Below, one piece after another: positions 18,171-28,282 of a stretch of DNA of 64,000 bases; position 1 is the stretch's first letter, and every line of letters begins with the position of its first letter. The DNA is from Terriglobus albidus (GTDB lineage: Bacteria > Acidobacteriota > Terriglobia > Terriglobales > Acidobacteriaceae). A program made the position numbers and the translations under genes. The DNA is taken from assembly GCF_008000815.1 (NCBI RefSeq), contig NZ_CP042806.1, forward strand, positions 744,001-808,000, written 5' to 3'. The notes below the pieces were generated by a model. That model saw nothing but the letters and a program-made list of their open reading frames with translations. It did not search any database and was not told where the DNA came from.

Positions 18171-18236
18171 CCCATACACGGGGTGCCCCAGGTCCCCAGG
18201 GGACCTGGGTATTCGAGCGAAGCTCGAACCGTCTTT
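18171..18236. repeat. Dispersed palindromic repeat with GGGGTGCCCCAGGTCCCC core
   Basis: CCAGGTCCCC-AGGGGACCTGG is a long palindrome, followed by TTCGAGCGAAGCTCGAA. The inverse of this whole block matches 60626-60668 at roughly nine bases in ten, and parts recur at 28320-28450 and 52375-52445. It fills the spacer between the ArsR gene and the S1 terminator and explains the short reading frames there. Confidence 0.7.
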
Positions 18237-18251
18237 ACCAATGGGTACGAT

Positions 18252-18286
18252 CAAAAAACAAAACAGCCACCCCAAAGGGTGGCTGT
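18252..18286 (-). terminator. rpsA: Intrinsic terminator of rpsA
   Basis: The 10-bp stem ACAGCCACCC/GGGTGGCTGT with loop CAAA is followed on the minus strand by TTTGTTTTTTG. It starts 29 bases after the S1 stop codon. Confidence 0.88.
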
Positions 18287-18314
18287 TCTGTTTATCAGAG
18301 AGAGTGTGTGAGAG

Positions 18315-20177
18315 TTACTCGCGCTCGCTGCGCTTCCAGTTGATCAGATCGCCCAGCGTGGTGCTGGAAGAGCTGGAGGTGCTGGAAGAGGAGGAGGCCT
18401 TGGACTTGTAGCTCTCGACCTCTGCGCGGCTGGCGTCGTCGCCGATACCGCGCAGGCTCAGACCAACCTTCTTCTCTTCCGGGCTCATCTTCACGATCTT
18501 GAACTCGCGCTCGTCACCGATTTCCAGGTGTACGGGTGCGCCGAAATCGTCGACCATCTCGGATACGTGGCACAGACCCTCAACACCTTCGGCGATCTCA
18601 ACGAAGGCGCCGAACTGCGCGGTGCGGAGAACCTTACCCTTCACCACATCACTGGTACGGTGCTGTGCGAAGAAGGTATCCCAGACATCGGGCTCAAGCT
18701 GCTTGATACCGAGCGACAGGCGGCGGTTCTCCGGCTCGACGCCGAGAACAACAGCCTTGACCTTCTCACCCTTCTTCAGCACTTCCGAGGGGTGCTTCAC
18801 GCGCTTGGTCCAGCTCAGGTTGCTGACGTGTACCAGGCCATCGATACCGTCTTCGATCTCGATGAAGGCGCCGAAGTCGGTGAGATTGCGGACGCGGCCT
18901 TCAACGGTGGAGCCCACCGGGAACTTGTCGTCCAACTGCTCCCACGGATTCTCCTGCAGCTGCTTCATGCCCAGCGAGATACGACGATCCTGCGGGTTGA
19001 CCGCGAGGATGATGGTATCGACTTCGTCACCCGGCTTGACCAGCTTGGAGGGGTGCTTCAGGCGCTTGGACCAGCTCATCTCGCTGACGTGCACCAGACC
19101 CTCGATGCCCTGCTCCAGCTCGACGAACGCGCCGTAGTCGGTGACCGAGAGAACGCGGCCACGAACCTGGGCGCCGATCGGGTAACGCTCGACGGCGTCC
19201 AGCCACGGATCAGGTGTCAGCTGCTTGAAGCCGAGCGAAACACGCTGCTTATCTTTGTCGAACTTCAGAACCTTGACCTGGATCTCATCGCCAACCTGTA
19301 CCAGGTCGCGCGGATGCGTCAGGCGGCCCCAGCTCATGTCGGTGATGTGCAGCAGACCATCCAGACCGGAGAGGTCAACGAACGCGCCGTAGTCGGTGAG
19401 GTTCTTCACAACACCGGTCAGCACTGCGCCCTCTTCCAGGGTCTCCAGCGTGGCAGACTTCTTGGAGTTCTGCTCCTCTTCCAGGATCTCCTTGCGGGAG
19501 ACGACCACATTGCCGCGCTTCTTGTTCAGCTTGATGACGCGGACGTCGATCGGATGACCCACATAACCATCGAGGTTACGGACGGGGCGGATCTCAACCT
19601 GCGAACCCGGCAGGAAGGCCTTGATGCCGATATCAACGGTCAGGCCACCCTTCACGCGGCCGAGAACGGTGCCGGTGACGATGGTCTTCTCATTGGCAGC
19701 CTTCTCGAGCTCATCCCATACGCGAAGGCGCTGTGCCTTCTCGTAGCTGACCAGATAGCCGCCCTCGGACTCCTCACGCTCAACGACCACGTCCACCGTG
19801 TCACCGATATTGAACTTCGGTGCACCGGTGTGATCCACAACCTGATCCAGCGGAATCAGACCCTCGGACTTCAGGCCGATGTCGACCACGACATGCTTGT
19901 CGGTGATCTTCACCACGGTGCCTGTCGTGATGGTGTCGTCGGACATTGCCGACTGGGCTGCTTCCTTTTCGGCTGCCTGCTCGCGGTCGAAGCTCTCGAG
20001 CGCAGTAGCAAAGTCCGCCATGTCGTAGTCGACGTCATGCTCATCGGCTACATCAGTGGTGTGAGTGGTTTCGGTGGCGGCCGCAACGGCGGTCGTCTCT
20101 TCAGGGGTGAGGGTTTCCAGTTCGGTGTTCAGGGTTTTGCTCTCTGTTAAAGGATTTGGATTTTGGGGTTCAGCCAT
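18315..20177 (-). CDS. rpsA: 30S ribosomal protein S1
   Basis: A 620-residue protein with an acidic, low-complexity N-terminus (to about residue 75) followed by six S1 RNA-binding repeats. The repeat signatures GLIPLDQV, GFLPGSQ-like KAFLPGSQVEIRP, LTDYGAFVDLSGLDGLLHITDM, VTDYGAFVELEQGIEGLVHVSEM, LTDFGAFIEIEDGIDGLVHVSNL and TAQFGAFVEIAEGVEGLCHVSEM are all visible in order. It recruits mRNA to the 30S subunit. The C-terminus is a Ser-rich linker (KASSSSSTSSSSS). The start is ATG at 20177 or an in-frame ATG eight codons upstream (20201); the two lie in a 24-base near-duplicate. A strong promoter and terminator flank the gene, as for a highly expressed single-gene unit. Confidence 0.97.
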   Translation of the reverse strand: MAEPQNPNPLTESKTLNTELETLTPEETTAVAAATETTHTTDVADEHDVDYDMADFATALESFDREQAAEKEAAQSAMSDDTITTGTVVKITDKHVVVDIGLKSEGLIPLDQVVDHTGAPKFNIGDTVDVVVEREESEGGYLVSYEKAQRLRVWDELEKAANEKTIVTGTVLGRVKGGLTVDIGIKAFLPGSQVEIRPVRNLDGYVGHPIDVRVIKLNKKRGNVVVSRKEILEEEQNSKKSATLETLEEGAVLTGVVKNLTDYGAFVDLSGLDGLLHITDMSWGRLTHPRDLVQVGDEIQVKVLKFDKDKQRVSLGFKQLTPDPWLDAVERYPIGAQVRGRVLSVTDYGAFVELEQGIEGLVHVSEMSWSKRLKHPSKLVKPGDEVDTIILAVNPQDRRISLGMKQLQENPWEQLDDKFPVGSTVEGRVRNLTDFGAFIEIEDGIDGLVHVSNLSWTKRVKHPSEVLKKGEKVKAVVLGVEPENRRLSLGIKQLEPDVWDTFFAQHRTSDVVKGKVLRTAQFGAFVEIAEGVEGLCHVSEMVDDFGAPVHLEIGDEREFKIVKMSPEEKKVGLSLRGIGDDASRAEVESYKSKASSSSSTSSSSSTTLGDLINWKRSERE

Positions 20178-20201
20178 TGGACGAGTTTGGGATTCAACCA
20201 T

Positions 20202-20533
20202 TGGACGAAGACTCCCGAGGCCAGGATTCACGCGACCTGCTAATTTCCGACAAGGCATCAAGTCAGCCCGCAGCATCTTGGGGGCCGGCTCAACTACTTG
20301 TCACACTTCCCAAAGGGAGGCTCGGCAGGCAGGAGCGAATCGGTTGTTGCAGGGTCCCCCCGCTGGTCTCGTGGAGCAGAGGGGCTCGACTTCTATGTTA
20401 GCAACGTGGATATCCTGCGTCAAACTAACCTGACACAAGATTTACATGCATTTGACGCGGATTTAAGCGCGATTTGCGGAGCGAATCAACCTGTGGGGTC
20501 CGTTGCAGGCTCTGAGCCCTATCTTTTGATAGG
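20202..20533. other. Non-coding spacer upstream of rpsA
   Basis: This 332-base spacer contains the S1 promoter (20395-20423) and a long untranslated leader of about 190 bases on the minus strand, which could hold autoregulatory structure, since S1 commonly controls its own mRNA. No gene is seen. Confidence 0.5.
20395..20423 (-). promoter_or_regulatory. Sigma-70-type promoter of rpsA
   Basis: Read on the minus strand: -35 TTGACG (20423-20418), exactly 17 bases, then -10 TAACAT (20400-20395). It lies about 190 bases upstream of the S1 start, so the transcript would have a long leader. Confidence 0.65.
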
Positions 20534-21625
20534 TCAGCTCCTCCAATGCAGCTCTACCGGGCCTGTAAGCGGGTGTTCTCCCTCGCCGGAAAGCCGACGC
20601 TGTTTCAAGGCGAAATACCACTTCGCCGGTTTGTCGGCGTCGTCGATCAGCATCATCGCCGGCCGGAAACGCAGGCCCTCAGCCTGTTCCATCATCGTTT
20701 CCTGGTCCTGGCGGACGAAACGCTTGCCAAACCACATCGCAACGGGCCGCACGATCGGCAGCCAGGTCAGCATGCTCCAGGCCGCAATCACATCGATCCG
20801 GCAGGTAGAGGCGGTAACCGGCGTGACCGTTGTCAGCGACGCGAACCAGTGGGTGATCTCGCCGTTCTTCCTTGCCACGACCGTTTCGAATCGGCGATTC
20901 GGCAAGGAAAAATCGATTGTCGTTTCCGGCTTTCCTATTAATTTGTAGGGCGCCGAGTTCGACGAGGGCGTGTGCGGCGACATCCGGAAGCCTTCCGGAA
21001 TCGGTTCGAAGTGCTTGGTCTTCTCGTGAATGCTGGCGGCGCTGCGCCACCACCAGGCACGATGCACAAACGGGCCATGCGCCGGGTCCATCAGGCCGAT
21101 GATGCCGTGATCCACATTGCACGGCAGATCCGCCTGCAGATGCGCAGTCGTGAACCGGGGGCCAAACTTCGGCAGCTCGGGAACGGGCGGCAGACTGGCA
21201 GGAGCGCGATTTTCGCCCGGTTTGGGGACGTAAACCCAGGCGTAGCCGTCCTGCTCCACGCAGGGATAGGCTCCGGCGAAAATCTTGCCGGGCTGCAGCG
21301 TGTCAAATTGCGTCAGCGACGGGATTTCGGCGCACTGGCCGCCGCAGGGCTCGAACTTCCAGCCGTGGTACTTGCACTGGACGTGCTCGCCATCGAACCA
21401 GCCGGCCGAAAGCGGAATGCCGCGATGGGGGCAGAGATCGCGCATGGCGAAGATGCGACCGTCGTTTTTGCGTCCCAGTAACAGCGGGACACCCAGCAGC
21501 AGCGAGGTCGTGGTCTTTCCCTTGCGCAGCAGGTCACTGCGAAGCGCCGGATACCAGTCGCCGAAGATCAGCTCGGTTGGCGGGCCATCGACATTGGCCA
21601 AAAGACTGTCATTGCGCAACTTCAT
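20534..21625 (-). CDS. Rieske 2Fe-2S aromatic-ring oxygenase family protein
   Basis: A 363-residue protein. The N-terminal Rieske domain has the cluster ligands in CPHRG (about residue 65) and CKYHGW (about 84). The C-terminal catalytic domain has the mononuclear-iron site pattern NVDHGIIGLMDPAHGPFVH, consistent with the 2-His-1-Asp facial triad. Overall it resembles pheophorbide a oxygenase-type Rieske enzymes more than dioxygenases with a beta subunit, and no beta subunit, ferredoxin or reductase gene is next to it. The ATG is followed by a normal coding start (MKLRNDSLL). The substrate is unknown; a lipid or ring hydroxylation is plausible. Confidence 0.85.
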   Translation of the reverse strand: MKLRNDSLLANVDGPPTELIFGDWYPALRSDLLRKGKTTTSLLLGVPLLLGRKNDGRIFAMRDLCPHRGIPLSAGWFDGEHVQCKYHGWKFEPCGGQCAEIPSLTQFDTLQPGKIFAGAYPCVEQDGYAWVYVPKPGENRAPASLPPVPELPKFGPRFTTAHLQADLPCNVDHGIIGLMDPAHGPFVHRAWWWRSAASIHEKTKHFEPIPEGFRMSPHTPSSNSAPYKLIGKPETTIDFSLPNRRFETVVARKNGEITHWFASLTTVTPVTASTCRIDVIAAWSMLTWLPIVRPVAMWFGKRFVRQDQETMMEQAEGLRFRPAMMLIDDADKPAKWYFALKQRRLSGEGEHPLTGPVELHWRS

Positions 21626-21656
21626 CCGAGCCTGAGGCTACACCATCCGGGCCGTA

Positions 21657-21805
21657 GAGTAGTTCTCCTAAAAATGTAGAGCGGAGTATCGGGGCCCCGG
21701 CGAACTTGTTCGCAGGGGTGAAGTTCTGGCTGTCTGGGCCGTTTTTCTGCGAAGAAAACGGCATTCACTGATGTATCCAACGCTACATCATTAGGAGAAC
21801 TGCTC
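21657..21805. mobile_element. MITE-like element with 23-bp inverted ends and TA target duplication
   Basis: The left end (21657-21679) and the inverse of the right end (21783-21805) agree at about 20 of 23 positions (GAGTAGTTCTCCTAA against GAGCAGTTCTCCTAA). A TA dinucleotide lies on each side (21655-21656, 21806-21807), the mark left by IS630/mariner-type transposases. The 149-base element has no reading frame of note and a central hairpin GCCGTTTTTCT-GCG-AAGAAAACGGC. It sits between the Rieske gene and the glycosyltransferase gene, which point away from each other, and so may carry or interrupt their promoters. Confidence 0.75.
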
Positions 21806-21847
21806 TAAAGAAAGAGTGATGTGGCACACATACACTGAAGGGAAGCC

Positions 21848-23776
21848 ATGCGTGAGATCGCCCCTTCTACCCGACGTCTGCTGTGGCTCCTGGCCCTGTG
21901 GGCTGTCTTTTATGCCAGCTTCACGCTGTTTACCCCGCCGTTGCTGGACGACGCCGACTCGGTTCACGCTGAGGTAGCCCGCGAGATGGTGCAGCGGCAC
22001 GACTGGGTGACGCTGTACGCCAACGGCATCCGGTACCTGGAAAAGGCGCCGATCCTGTACTGGTCGATGGCCGCTTCCATCAAGCTGTTTGGGGCTTATG
22101 CCGCTGCCGCCAGAGTTCCTATGGCATTGATGGTGCTGGGCTTAGTCGCTGCAGCCTGGGCATTTGGACGGCTGCTGGCAGGGCACGAGCGGTCCGGGTT
22201 CTACGCGGCGATCGTACTGCTCTCCAGCTTCGGCATCTTCATCTTCAGCCGGATCCTGTTGCCTGACGTCGCGGTCTGCCTGTGGCTGACGCTGGCGATG
22301 TTCTGTTTCTGGCAGACGGAGAAGATCGACTTCGCCGACGCGGAGCACGGATGGGGCGGGCAGCGTCGCACCCAGCCGGCGGGCTGGTGCTGGGGTTTCG
22401 CCGCCTGCTGCGCCCTGGGGGTTCTGACCAAGGGACTGATCGGTATGGTCTTTCCTATCCTCATCGCCGGGGCTTACCTGCTGCTGACGCGCGGAGTGAG
22501 GGGTACGCTGGTCCGCCTCTGGCAGCTCCGGCCGGTCAGTTCGCTGCTGGTCTTTCTGGCTGTGGCAGCGCCGTGGCATGTCCTGATCGCGCGGGCGAAC
22601 CCGAGCCAGGGGCATCCCGGCGGTCTGATGCACCTGAACGGACACTGGTTTGTGCCGGAACCCACGCTGGGCAATGTGCACGGGTGGACCTGGTTCTACT
22701 TCATGAACGAGCACGTGCTGCGCTACATGAACCTGCGCGTGCCGCGCGACTACGACACCGTGCCCCTCTGGCTCTTCTGGCTGCTGGTGCTGGTCTGGCT
22801 ATTGCCCTGGTCGGTATTTCTTTTCCCCGCTCTGAAGCGGATCCGGCTGCGGGAACGGACAGCGGCTGGGCGGGCGAAGCTGTTTCTCGCCGTGTGGGCG
22901 GCGGTGCCGATGCTCTTCTTCAGCTTCTCCACGCGGCAGGAGTACTACGTACTCCCCGTGCTTCCGGCACTGGCATTGCTGATCGGATGGTGGATGCACG
23001 ATGAAGCCACAGAGGCAGAGAGCTTTGCCGTTCCCCAGCCGCTGGTCGTCGCTGGGCAGCGTGCGGCCACGGCGTTGTTCGTCATCGGCGTCCTGGTGAT
23101 GCTGGTCTGCGGCCTGCTGCTGCTGAATGCAAAACAGCCCGCTCCGGGCACGGATATCGCGTCGCTGCTTCAGCAGAATCCTGGTGACTACGCGCTCTCG
23201 TTCGGGCACTTCCTCGACCTGAACGCGGCGGCAATGGGAATGTTTGCCGGACCGCTGGGCCTGACCGCCATTGCCTTCGGCGTGGGAAGCGCGGTGGCAT
23301 GGTGGAAGCGGCGGCAGTTCGAACCGCATCACTCGAACCTCTGGATCGCCGCGTTAGCCTTCACCTTTCTGCTGGCGGCGCATACTGGACTCCGCTTTTT
23401 CGCTCCGGCACTGAGTTCCAAACAGTTGGCCGATGCCATAAAAGATGAAGTGCAGCCGAACGACCTGATCGTGATTCACGGTGAGTACGAGGCTGGATCG
23501 ACGCTGGGCTTCTATCTGCGAAGGAATGACATTCATATCTTCGAAGGACACAGCGCGAACCTCTGGTACGGATCGTTCTTCATCGACGCTCCAAAGATCT
23601 TCGAAGACGAGGCTTCGCTGAAGGCGAAGTGGAAGAGCCCGCAACGGATTTTCCTATGGGCCGAGAGCGCCAAAGTCCCGGCATTCCTCGGGAAGGACTA
23701 CGTGGTCGTGATCGAGAGCGGAGGGAAACTGTTGATCGCGAATTACGCGATGAAAACTGAATCATTCAATCATTGA
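21848..23776 (+). CDS. ArnT-like (GT83/PMT) membrane glycosyltransferase
   Basis: A 642-residue polytopic transferase. The first extracytoplasmic loop carries the catalytic acidic pair (LLDDADSVHAEVAREMVQRHDWVT), followed by NGIRYLEKAPILYW, both diagnostic of ArnT/PMT-type enzymes that use polyprenyl-phosphate sugars at the periplasmic face. About twelve membrane helices (to about residue 500) precede a soluble C-terminal domain. The acceptor could be lipid A, hopanoid or protein and is not fixed by sequence. An AAGGGAAGCC precedes the ATG. The last codons (ESFNH) and the TGA lie in an intergenic octamer repeat. Confidence 0.82.
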   Translation: MREIAPSTRRLLWLLALWAVFYASFTLFTPPLLDDADSVHAEVAREMVQRHDWVTLYANGIRYLEKAPILYWSMAASIKLFGAYAAAARVPMALMVLGLVAAAWAFGRLLAGHERSGFYAAIVLLSSFGIFIFSRILLPDVAVCLWLTLAMFCFWQTEKIDFADAEHGWGGQRRTQPAGWCWGFAACCALGVLTKGLIGMVFPILIAGAYLLLTRGVRGTLVRLWQLRPVSSLLVFLAVAAPWHVLIARANPSQGHPGGLMHLNGHWFVPEPTLGNVHGWTWFYFMNEHVLRYMNLRVPRDYDTVPLWLFWLLVLVWLLPWSVFLFPALKRIRLRERTAAGRAKLFLAVWAAVPMLFFSFSTRQEYYVLPVLPALALLIGWWMHDEATEAESFAVPQPLVVAGQRAATALFVIGVLVMLVCGLLLLNAKQPAPGTDIASLLQQNPGDYALSFGHFLDLNAAAMGMFAGPLGLTAIAFGVGSAVAWWKRRQFEPHHSNLWIAALAFTFLLAAHTGLRFFAPALSSKQLADAIKDEVQPNDLIVIHGEYEAGSTLGFYLRRNDIHIFEGHSANLWYGSFFIDAPKIFEDEASLKAKWKSPQRIFLWAESAKVPAFLGKDYVVVIESGGKLLIANYAMKTESFNH

Positions 23777-23955
23777 ATAATTGAATGATTCAATCCGGGT
23801 GGGATATTGCGTTGTGCGCGACCGCCCTTCTTGTTTGTCATCCTGAGCATAGCGAAGGACCTGCTGTTAGCGATTTGTCCCAGTTATGGGACGATACGGA
23901 ACACCTCAAATTCCCGCATCATTCAATCATTCCGTTATTCCATCATTCAATTTGC
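23763..23955. repeat. Spacer with facing octamer arrays and an internal REP half
   Basis: The left units at 23763-23793 are ATTCAATC/ATTGAATA/ATTGAATG. The right array at 23920-23951 has four units (CATTCAAT, CATTCCGT, TATTCCAT, CATTCAAT) in exact 8-base register. Both neighbouring genes end in this region: the GT83-like TGA at 23774 and the HpnI-like TGA at 23949 lie inside the arrays. Between them, at 23837-23869, is one REP-like half (GTCATCCTGAGC, GAAGGACCTGC). Confidence 0.78.
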
Positions 23956-25107
23956 TCGAATCAACTTCCCCTTATCCAGCTTGAACCGTTCCCCCCGCCA
24001 CTCGATGGTGTCGTCCAGCAATGCGAAGAGCCAAAGCAGAAGACAGGCAACATCCTTGAGGGGTATGACCCACAGATCACGCAACACCTGCCCGTCGCGC
24101 AGTACGCCGACACCTGCGGCCAGGCAAACAGTCATGCGCGCCAGCAGCGCCATTGAGAGCAATGAGAAGCTCCAGAGATCAAACCCGCTGGCGATGACAG
24201 TAGCCAACGCCCAGGGGACACAGTAGGTCGTAGGGAGTCCGAAGTAGCCGCCCGGGCGGGCATCGCGGATGGTGCGATACCAGCGAAGCTGGTGGTTCCA
24301 ATAGCCTGAGGCGCTGTACTGCGGCACGGATGTCTCTACAACCTCGTCGGAGAGCACGACTTCATATCCAGCCTGGCTGATGCGAAGGCCGAGTTCGTAA
24401 TCGTCGGCGAGGTATTCAACAATCGCTTCCAGCCCGCCGATCTCTTCAATGATCCGCTTGCGTGTGGCCAGCGTTGCGCCGAGGCCGAAGCGGATGCCCT
24501 TCTCCATGCGGCGCGCGGCAAACAGCCCGGGAACGAAGTCGCAGGAGACGCCGAGAGCCTCAAACTTCGCCCACAACGTAGCGCCGCGTGTCGCGGTAAC
24601 GGCGCGATAAGCACACGTCACCATGCCGATGCGGGCGTTATCGAAGGGCGAGATGATACGCGTGAGGTAGCGCGGCGAGACGACGATATCGGCATCGTTG
24701 ATGACGATGTACTCGTGGCGTGCATGCGGCAGCATCTGCGCCAGGTTGCTCACCTTGCCGCTGGTGCCCAGACGCAGCGGACAATGGACGAGCACGATGT
24801 CCATCTGTGGGAACTCGGCTTGCAGCCGATGAACCTCGGCGACTGCCGGGTCACCCATGTCAGAGACGCCGAAGAGCAATTGCACAGGCCCCTCATACTG
24901 CTGGGTGCAGTGGCTGGCGAAAGCTGCGTAAAGCTTCGGGTCAACGCCCTTGAGCGGCTTCATCACAGTAACGCCGGGAGCAAACTCCGGACGCTTGGCG
25001 GTGCGCCAGAAACGGACAAAGTCACGCGTGCCCCACAGGGCCAGAAGCGAAAAGGCAATACCTGCCAGCGTGAGCAGGGCGAAAAAGATCGCGACACCGA
25101 GAGCCAT
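23947..25107 (-). CDS. hpnI: HpnI-like hopanoid glycosyltransferase (GT2/GT21)
   Basis: A 386-residue membrane-bound transferase resembling ceramide glucosyltransferase. It has an N-terminal membrane helix, then VTVMKPLKGVDPKLY, the metal-binding DAD in VINDADIVV, the base in ADDYELG and the processive QxxRW motif in HQLRWYRT, followed by C-terminal membrane helices. HpnI adds N-acetylglucosamine to bacteriohopanetetrol; that name is inferred from resemblance and from the presence of hopanoids in Acidobacteria. Other glucosylceramide-type transferases are alternatives. It is convergent with the GT83-like gene. Confidence 0.78.
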   Translation of the reverse strand: MALGVAIFFALLTLAGIAFSLLALWGTRDFVRFWRTAKRPEFAPGVTVMKPLKGVDPKLYAAFASHCTQQYEGPVQLLFGVSDMGDPAVAEVHRLQAEFPQMDIVLVHCPLRLGTSGKVSNLAQMLPHARHEYIVINDADIVVSPRYLTRIISPFDNARIGMVTCAYRAVTATRGATLWAKFEALGVSCDFVPGLFAARRMEKGIRFGLGATLATRKRIIEEIGGLEAIVEYLADDYELGLRISQAGYEVVLSDEVVETSVPQYSASGYWNHQLRWYRTIRDARPGGYFGLPTTYCVPWALATVIASGFDLWSFSLLSMALLARMTVCLAAGVGVLRDGQVLRDLWVIPLKDVACLLLWLFALLDDTIEWRGERFKLDKGKLIRAN

Positions 25108-25138
25108 TATGGTTAGGGTAATTGGTCCGGGGAGAAAC

Positions 25139-25252
25139 GAGTTGCCAGTTGCGAATGGGCGAGGCCGCCGTGGGTTGCCTTGGCGGGTGTGTCGAAGATC
25201 CCTATCTTGCCCATGCCGTACTTCGGCAACTGGTACCTGGCAACTGGCAACT
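25139..25252. repeat. Heptamer arrays bounding the HpnI-permease spacer
   Basis: The right array (25225-25252) has four units GGCAACT, GGTACCT, GGCAACT, GGCAACT in exact 7-base register. On the minus strand it reads GTTGCC directly after the TAA of the permease. The left end (25139-25153) has two inverse units (GTTGCCA, GTTGCGA). Confidence 0.72.
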
Positions 25253-25255
25253 GCT

Positions 25256-26503
25256 TTATTCGTAGCGCAGGGCCTCGATTGGATTCAGATTCGCAGCCTT
25301 CCACGCCGGATAGATACCGAAGACCAGGCCAATGCCGCAGGAGCCGATGAAGGCGACGATGATCCAGATCGGCGAGATGCTGACCGGAACGATGAAGTGA
25401 AGCAGGCTGGCGAGAATGCCTCCTACGGTGATGCCGATGAAGCCGCCGACTGCGCACAGCGTTATCGCCTCCAGCGTGAACTGCGAGAGGATCGTCTTCT
25501 TGGTGGCGCCGATCGCCTTGCGGACGCCGATCTCGCGCGTGCGTTCGGTGACGGAGACGAGCATGATGTTCATCACGCCGACGCCGCCGACCATCAGGCC
25601 GACGGAGGAAAGACCGAACATCAGGGCGAAGAGACCGCCGGTGATCTGCGACCACAGACGTGTGATCGAGTCTGAGGAGAAGATGGCGAAGTTGTCGTTC
25701 TTGTTGTTCGGCACCTTGCGGCGGCGGCGCAGCAAGTCGCGCAGCTCATCCTCAACAAGCGGACGGTTCTTCTGGTCGTCGTACTTCACGCTGACCCAGT
25801 AGTCCAGCACCTCGGGATGCAGCTTGTGGAAGGTGTTCAGCGGGACATAGGCATAGTTGTCCTGCGGATTCTTTCCGCCGCCAACCAGCGACTTCTGCTT
25901 GTCCATCACGCCGATAACCGTGAAGAAGCGGCCTTCCAGCGAGATCTCCTGGCCGATCGGATTTTCGCTGGGAAAGAGGCCGGCGGCGGTGTCGTGCCCA
26001 AGCACGACGACATCGGAGGCTCGCTCTTCTTCGGTGTCCGTGAACATACGGCCGGCGGTCATGTTGTAGTCGTAGACGTCCTTGACGGCGGCGGTGTCGC
26101 CTTCGATCGAGACCGACTGCACCTTGCGGCTCTTGTACTTGGCGGTGACGTTGCCTTCGTTGAACTGGAAGTTGGTGTAGCGCAGGCCGGGCGAGACGGC
26201 GGTGACGTGCGGCAGATCCTTCATCGCCATGGCATCTTCATAGGTAAGTTGCTTGCGTGTGAGCATCTCGGTGGAGGGCCGGCCGAAGCCGAACTCGAAG
26301 CGGAAGACCCACAGCACATTGGTGCCGAAGCTGGCGACTGCGTCCGAAACCTGGCCGTTAAGGCCGTTGATGACGGACGAGATCAGGATGACGGTGGAGA
26401 CACCGATGACGATGCCAAGGATGGTGAGGCCGCTGCGCAGCTTGTTGGCGCGCAGCGTGTCCAGCGCCATGGTAACGGTCTCTTTGAAGTCGCCAAGGTT
26501 CAT
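25256..26503 (-). CDS. MacB/FtsX-type ABC transporter permease
   Basis: A 415-residue inner-membrane permease. An N-terminal membrane helix (KLRSGLTILGIVIGVSTVILI) is followed by a MacB periplasmic core domain (about 45-260) and an FtsX block of three helices (about 285-405) with VTERTREIGVRKAIGATKK, and ends with the AWKAANLNPIEALRYE signature. Its ATG directly follows the TAA of the preceding permease with GGAG in between positions, so the two are an operon and probably heterodimerise. No ATPase is encoded beside them. Confidence 0.88.
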   Translation of the reverse strand: MNLGDFKETVTMALDTLRANKLRSGLTILGIVIGVSTVILISSVINGLNGQVSDAVASFGTNVLWVFRFEFGFGRPSTEMLTRKQLTYEDAMAMKDLPHVTAVSPGLRYTNFQFNEGNVTAKYKSRKVQSVSIEGDTAAVKDVYDYNMTAGRMFTDTEEERASDVVVLGHDTAAGLFPSENPIGQEISLEGRFFTVIGVMDKQKSLVGGGKNPQDNYAYVPLNTFHKLHPEVLDYWVSVKYDDQKNRPLVEDELRDLLRRRRKVPNNKNDNFAIFSSDSITRLWSQITGGLFALMFGLSSVGLMVGGVGVMNIMLVSVTERTREIGVRKAIGATKKTILSQFTLEAITLCAVGGFIGITVGGILASLLHFIVPVSISPIWIIVAFIGSCGIGLVFGIYPAWKAANLNPIEALRYE

Positions 26504-27730
<1,227 letters not shown>

Positions 27731-27792
27731 GGGTGGGTGATCTTTGTTCGATAAGGGTACGTCAGAAACGCGGTAGAAGTTCGATAGTTCGT

Positions 27793-27798
27793 TAGAAT
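27793..27798 (+). promoter_or_regulatory. Probable -10 element of rnpB
   Basis: TAGAAT lies 9 bases before the inferred 5' end of the RNase P RNA. No good -35 hexamer is visible at normal spacing, so this is a partial promoter call. Confidence 0.4.
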
Positions 27799-27807
27799 AG
27801 AACTCAG

Positions 27808-28232
27808 CAGATGGGGCCGGATGGTCGCTGCCGGCTTCGGCCGGGAGAGGAAAGTCCGAACTCCATAGGGCGGTGTGCCGGATAACGTCCGGGACTGCAC
27901 CGTAAAGGGTGCAGGACGGCCAGTGCCACAGAGAAGATACCGCCCCGGGCAACCGGGGTAAGGGTGAAAAGGTGCGGTAAGAGCGCACCGCGCAGTCAGT
28001 AATGGCTGTGGCAGGGTAAACCCCACACGGAGCAAGACCAAATAGGCGGGGAGATGGCTCAAGACCCAGACGGGGCCATCGCGTGCCGGCCCGGCACGTT
28101 AAGGTGGGTCCCCAATGCGGTTCACCGCAAAGGGCCGGAACTCGCGGGTAGGTTGCTGTTGAGTGTCCGCAGTAATGCGGCGCCTAGAGGAATGACCGTC
28201 TAGAACAGAATTCGGCTTACGGGCCTTATCTG
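27808..28232 (+). ncRNA. rnpB: RNase P RNA, bacterial type A
   Basis: The conserved CR-I block GAGGAAAGTCCGAACTCCATA is present in pieces near 27845, followed by the usual GGTGTGCCGG region, ACAGAGAA, GCAGGGTAAACCCCA, GGAGCAAGACCAAATA, and the 3' block AGAATTCGGCTTAC near 28206. The termini (27808-27818 and 28222-28232) pair over 11 positions with two G-U, giving helix P1 and fixing the ends. It is the catalytic RNA that matures tRNA 5' ends and works with the protein RnpA, which is encoded elsewhere. It is divergent from the ABC permease operon. Confidence 0.97.
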
Positions 28233-28239
28233 CGGTTAC

Positions 28240-28267
28240 GGCCCGGAACGCATACGCGTTCCGGGCC
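28240..28267 (+). terminator. Hairpin downstream of RNase P RNA
   Basis: GGCCCGGAACGC and GCGTTCCGGGCC form a perfect 12-bp stem with loop ATAC, eight bases after the RNA's 3' helix. No T run follows directly, so it may act as a processing or rho-type boundary and not as a classic intrinsic terminator. Confidence 0.6.
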
Positions 28268-28282
28268 TCCACGCTTTAAGGA

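Noticed and set aside
18528-20150. 540-residue reading frame on the plus strand across rpsA
   Set aside because: It is exactly antisense to the S1 repeats. The length comes from codon bias in a high-GC gene; it has no ribosome site and no family resemblance.
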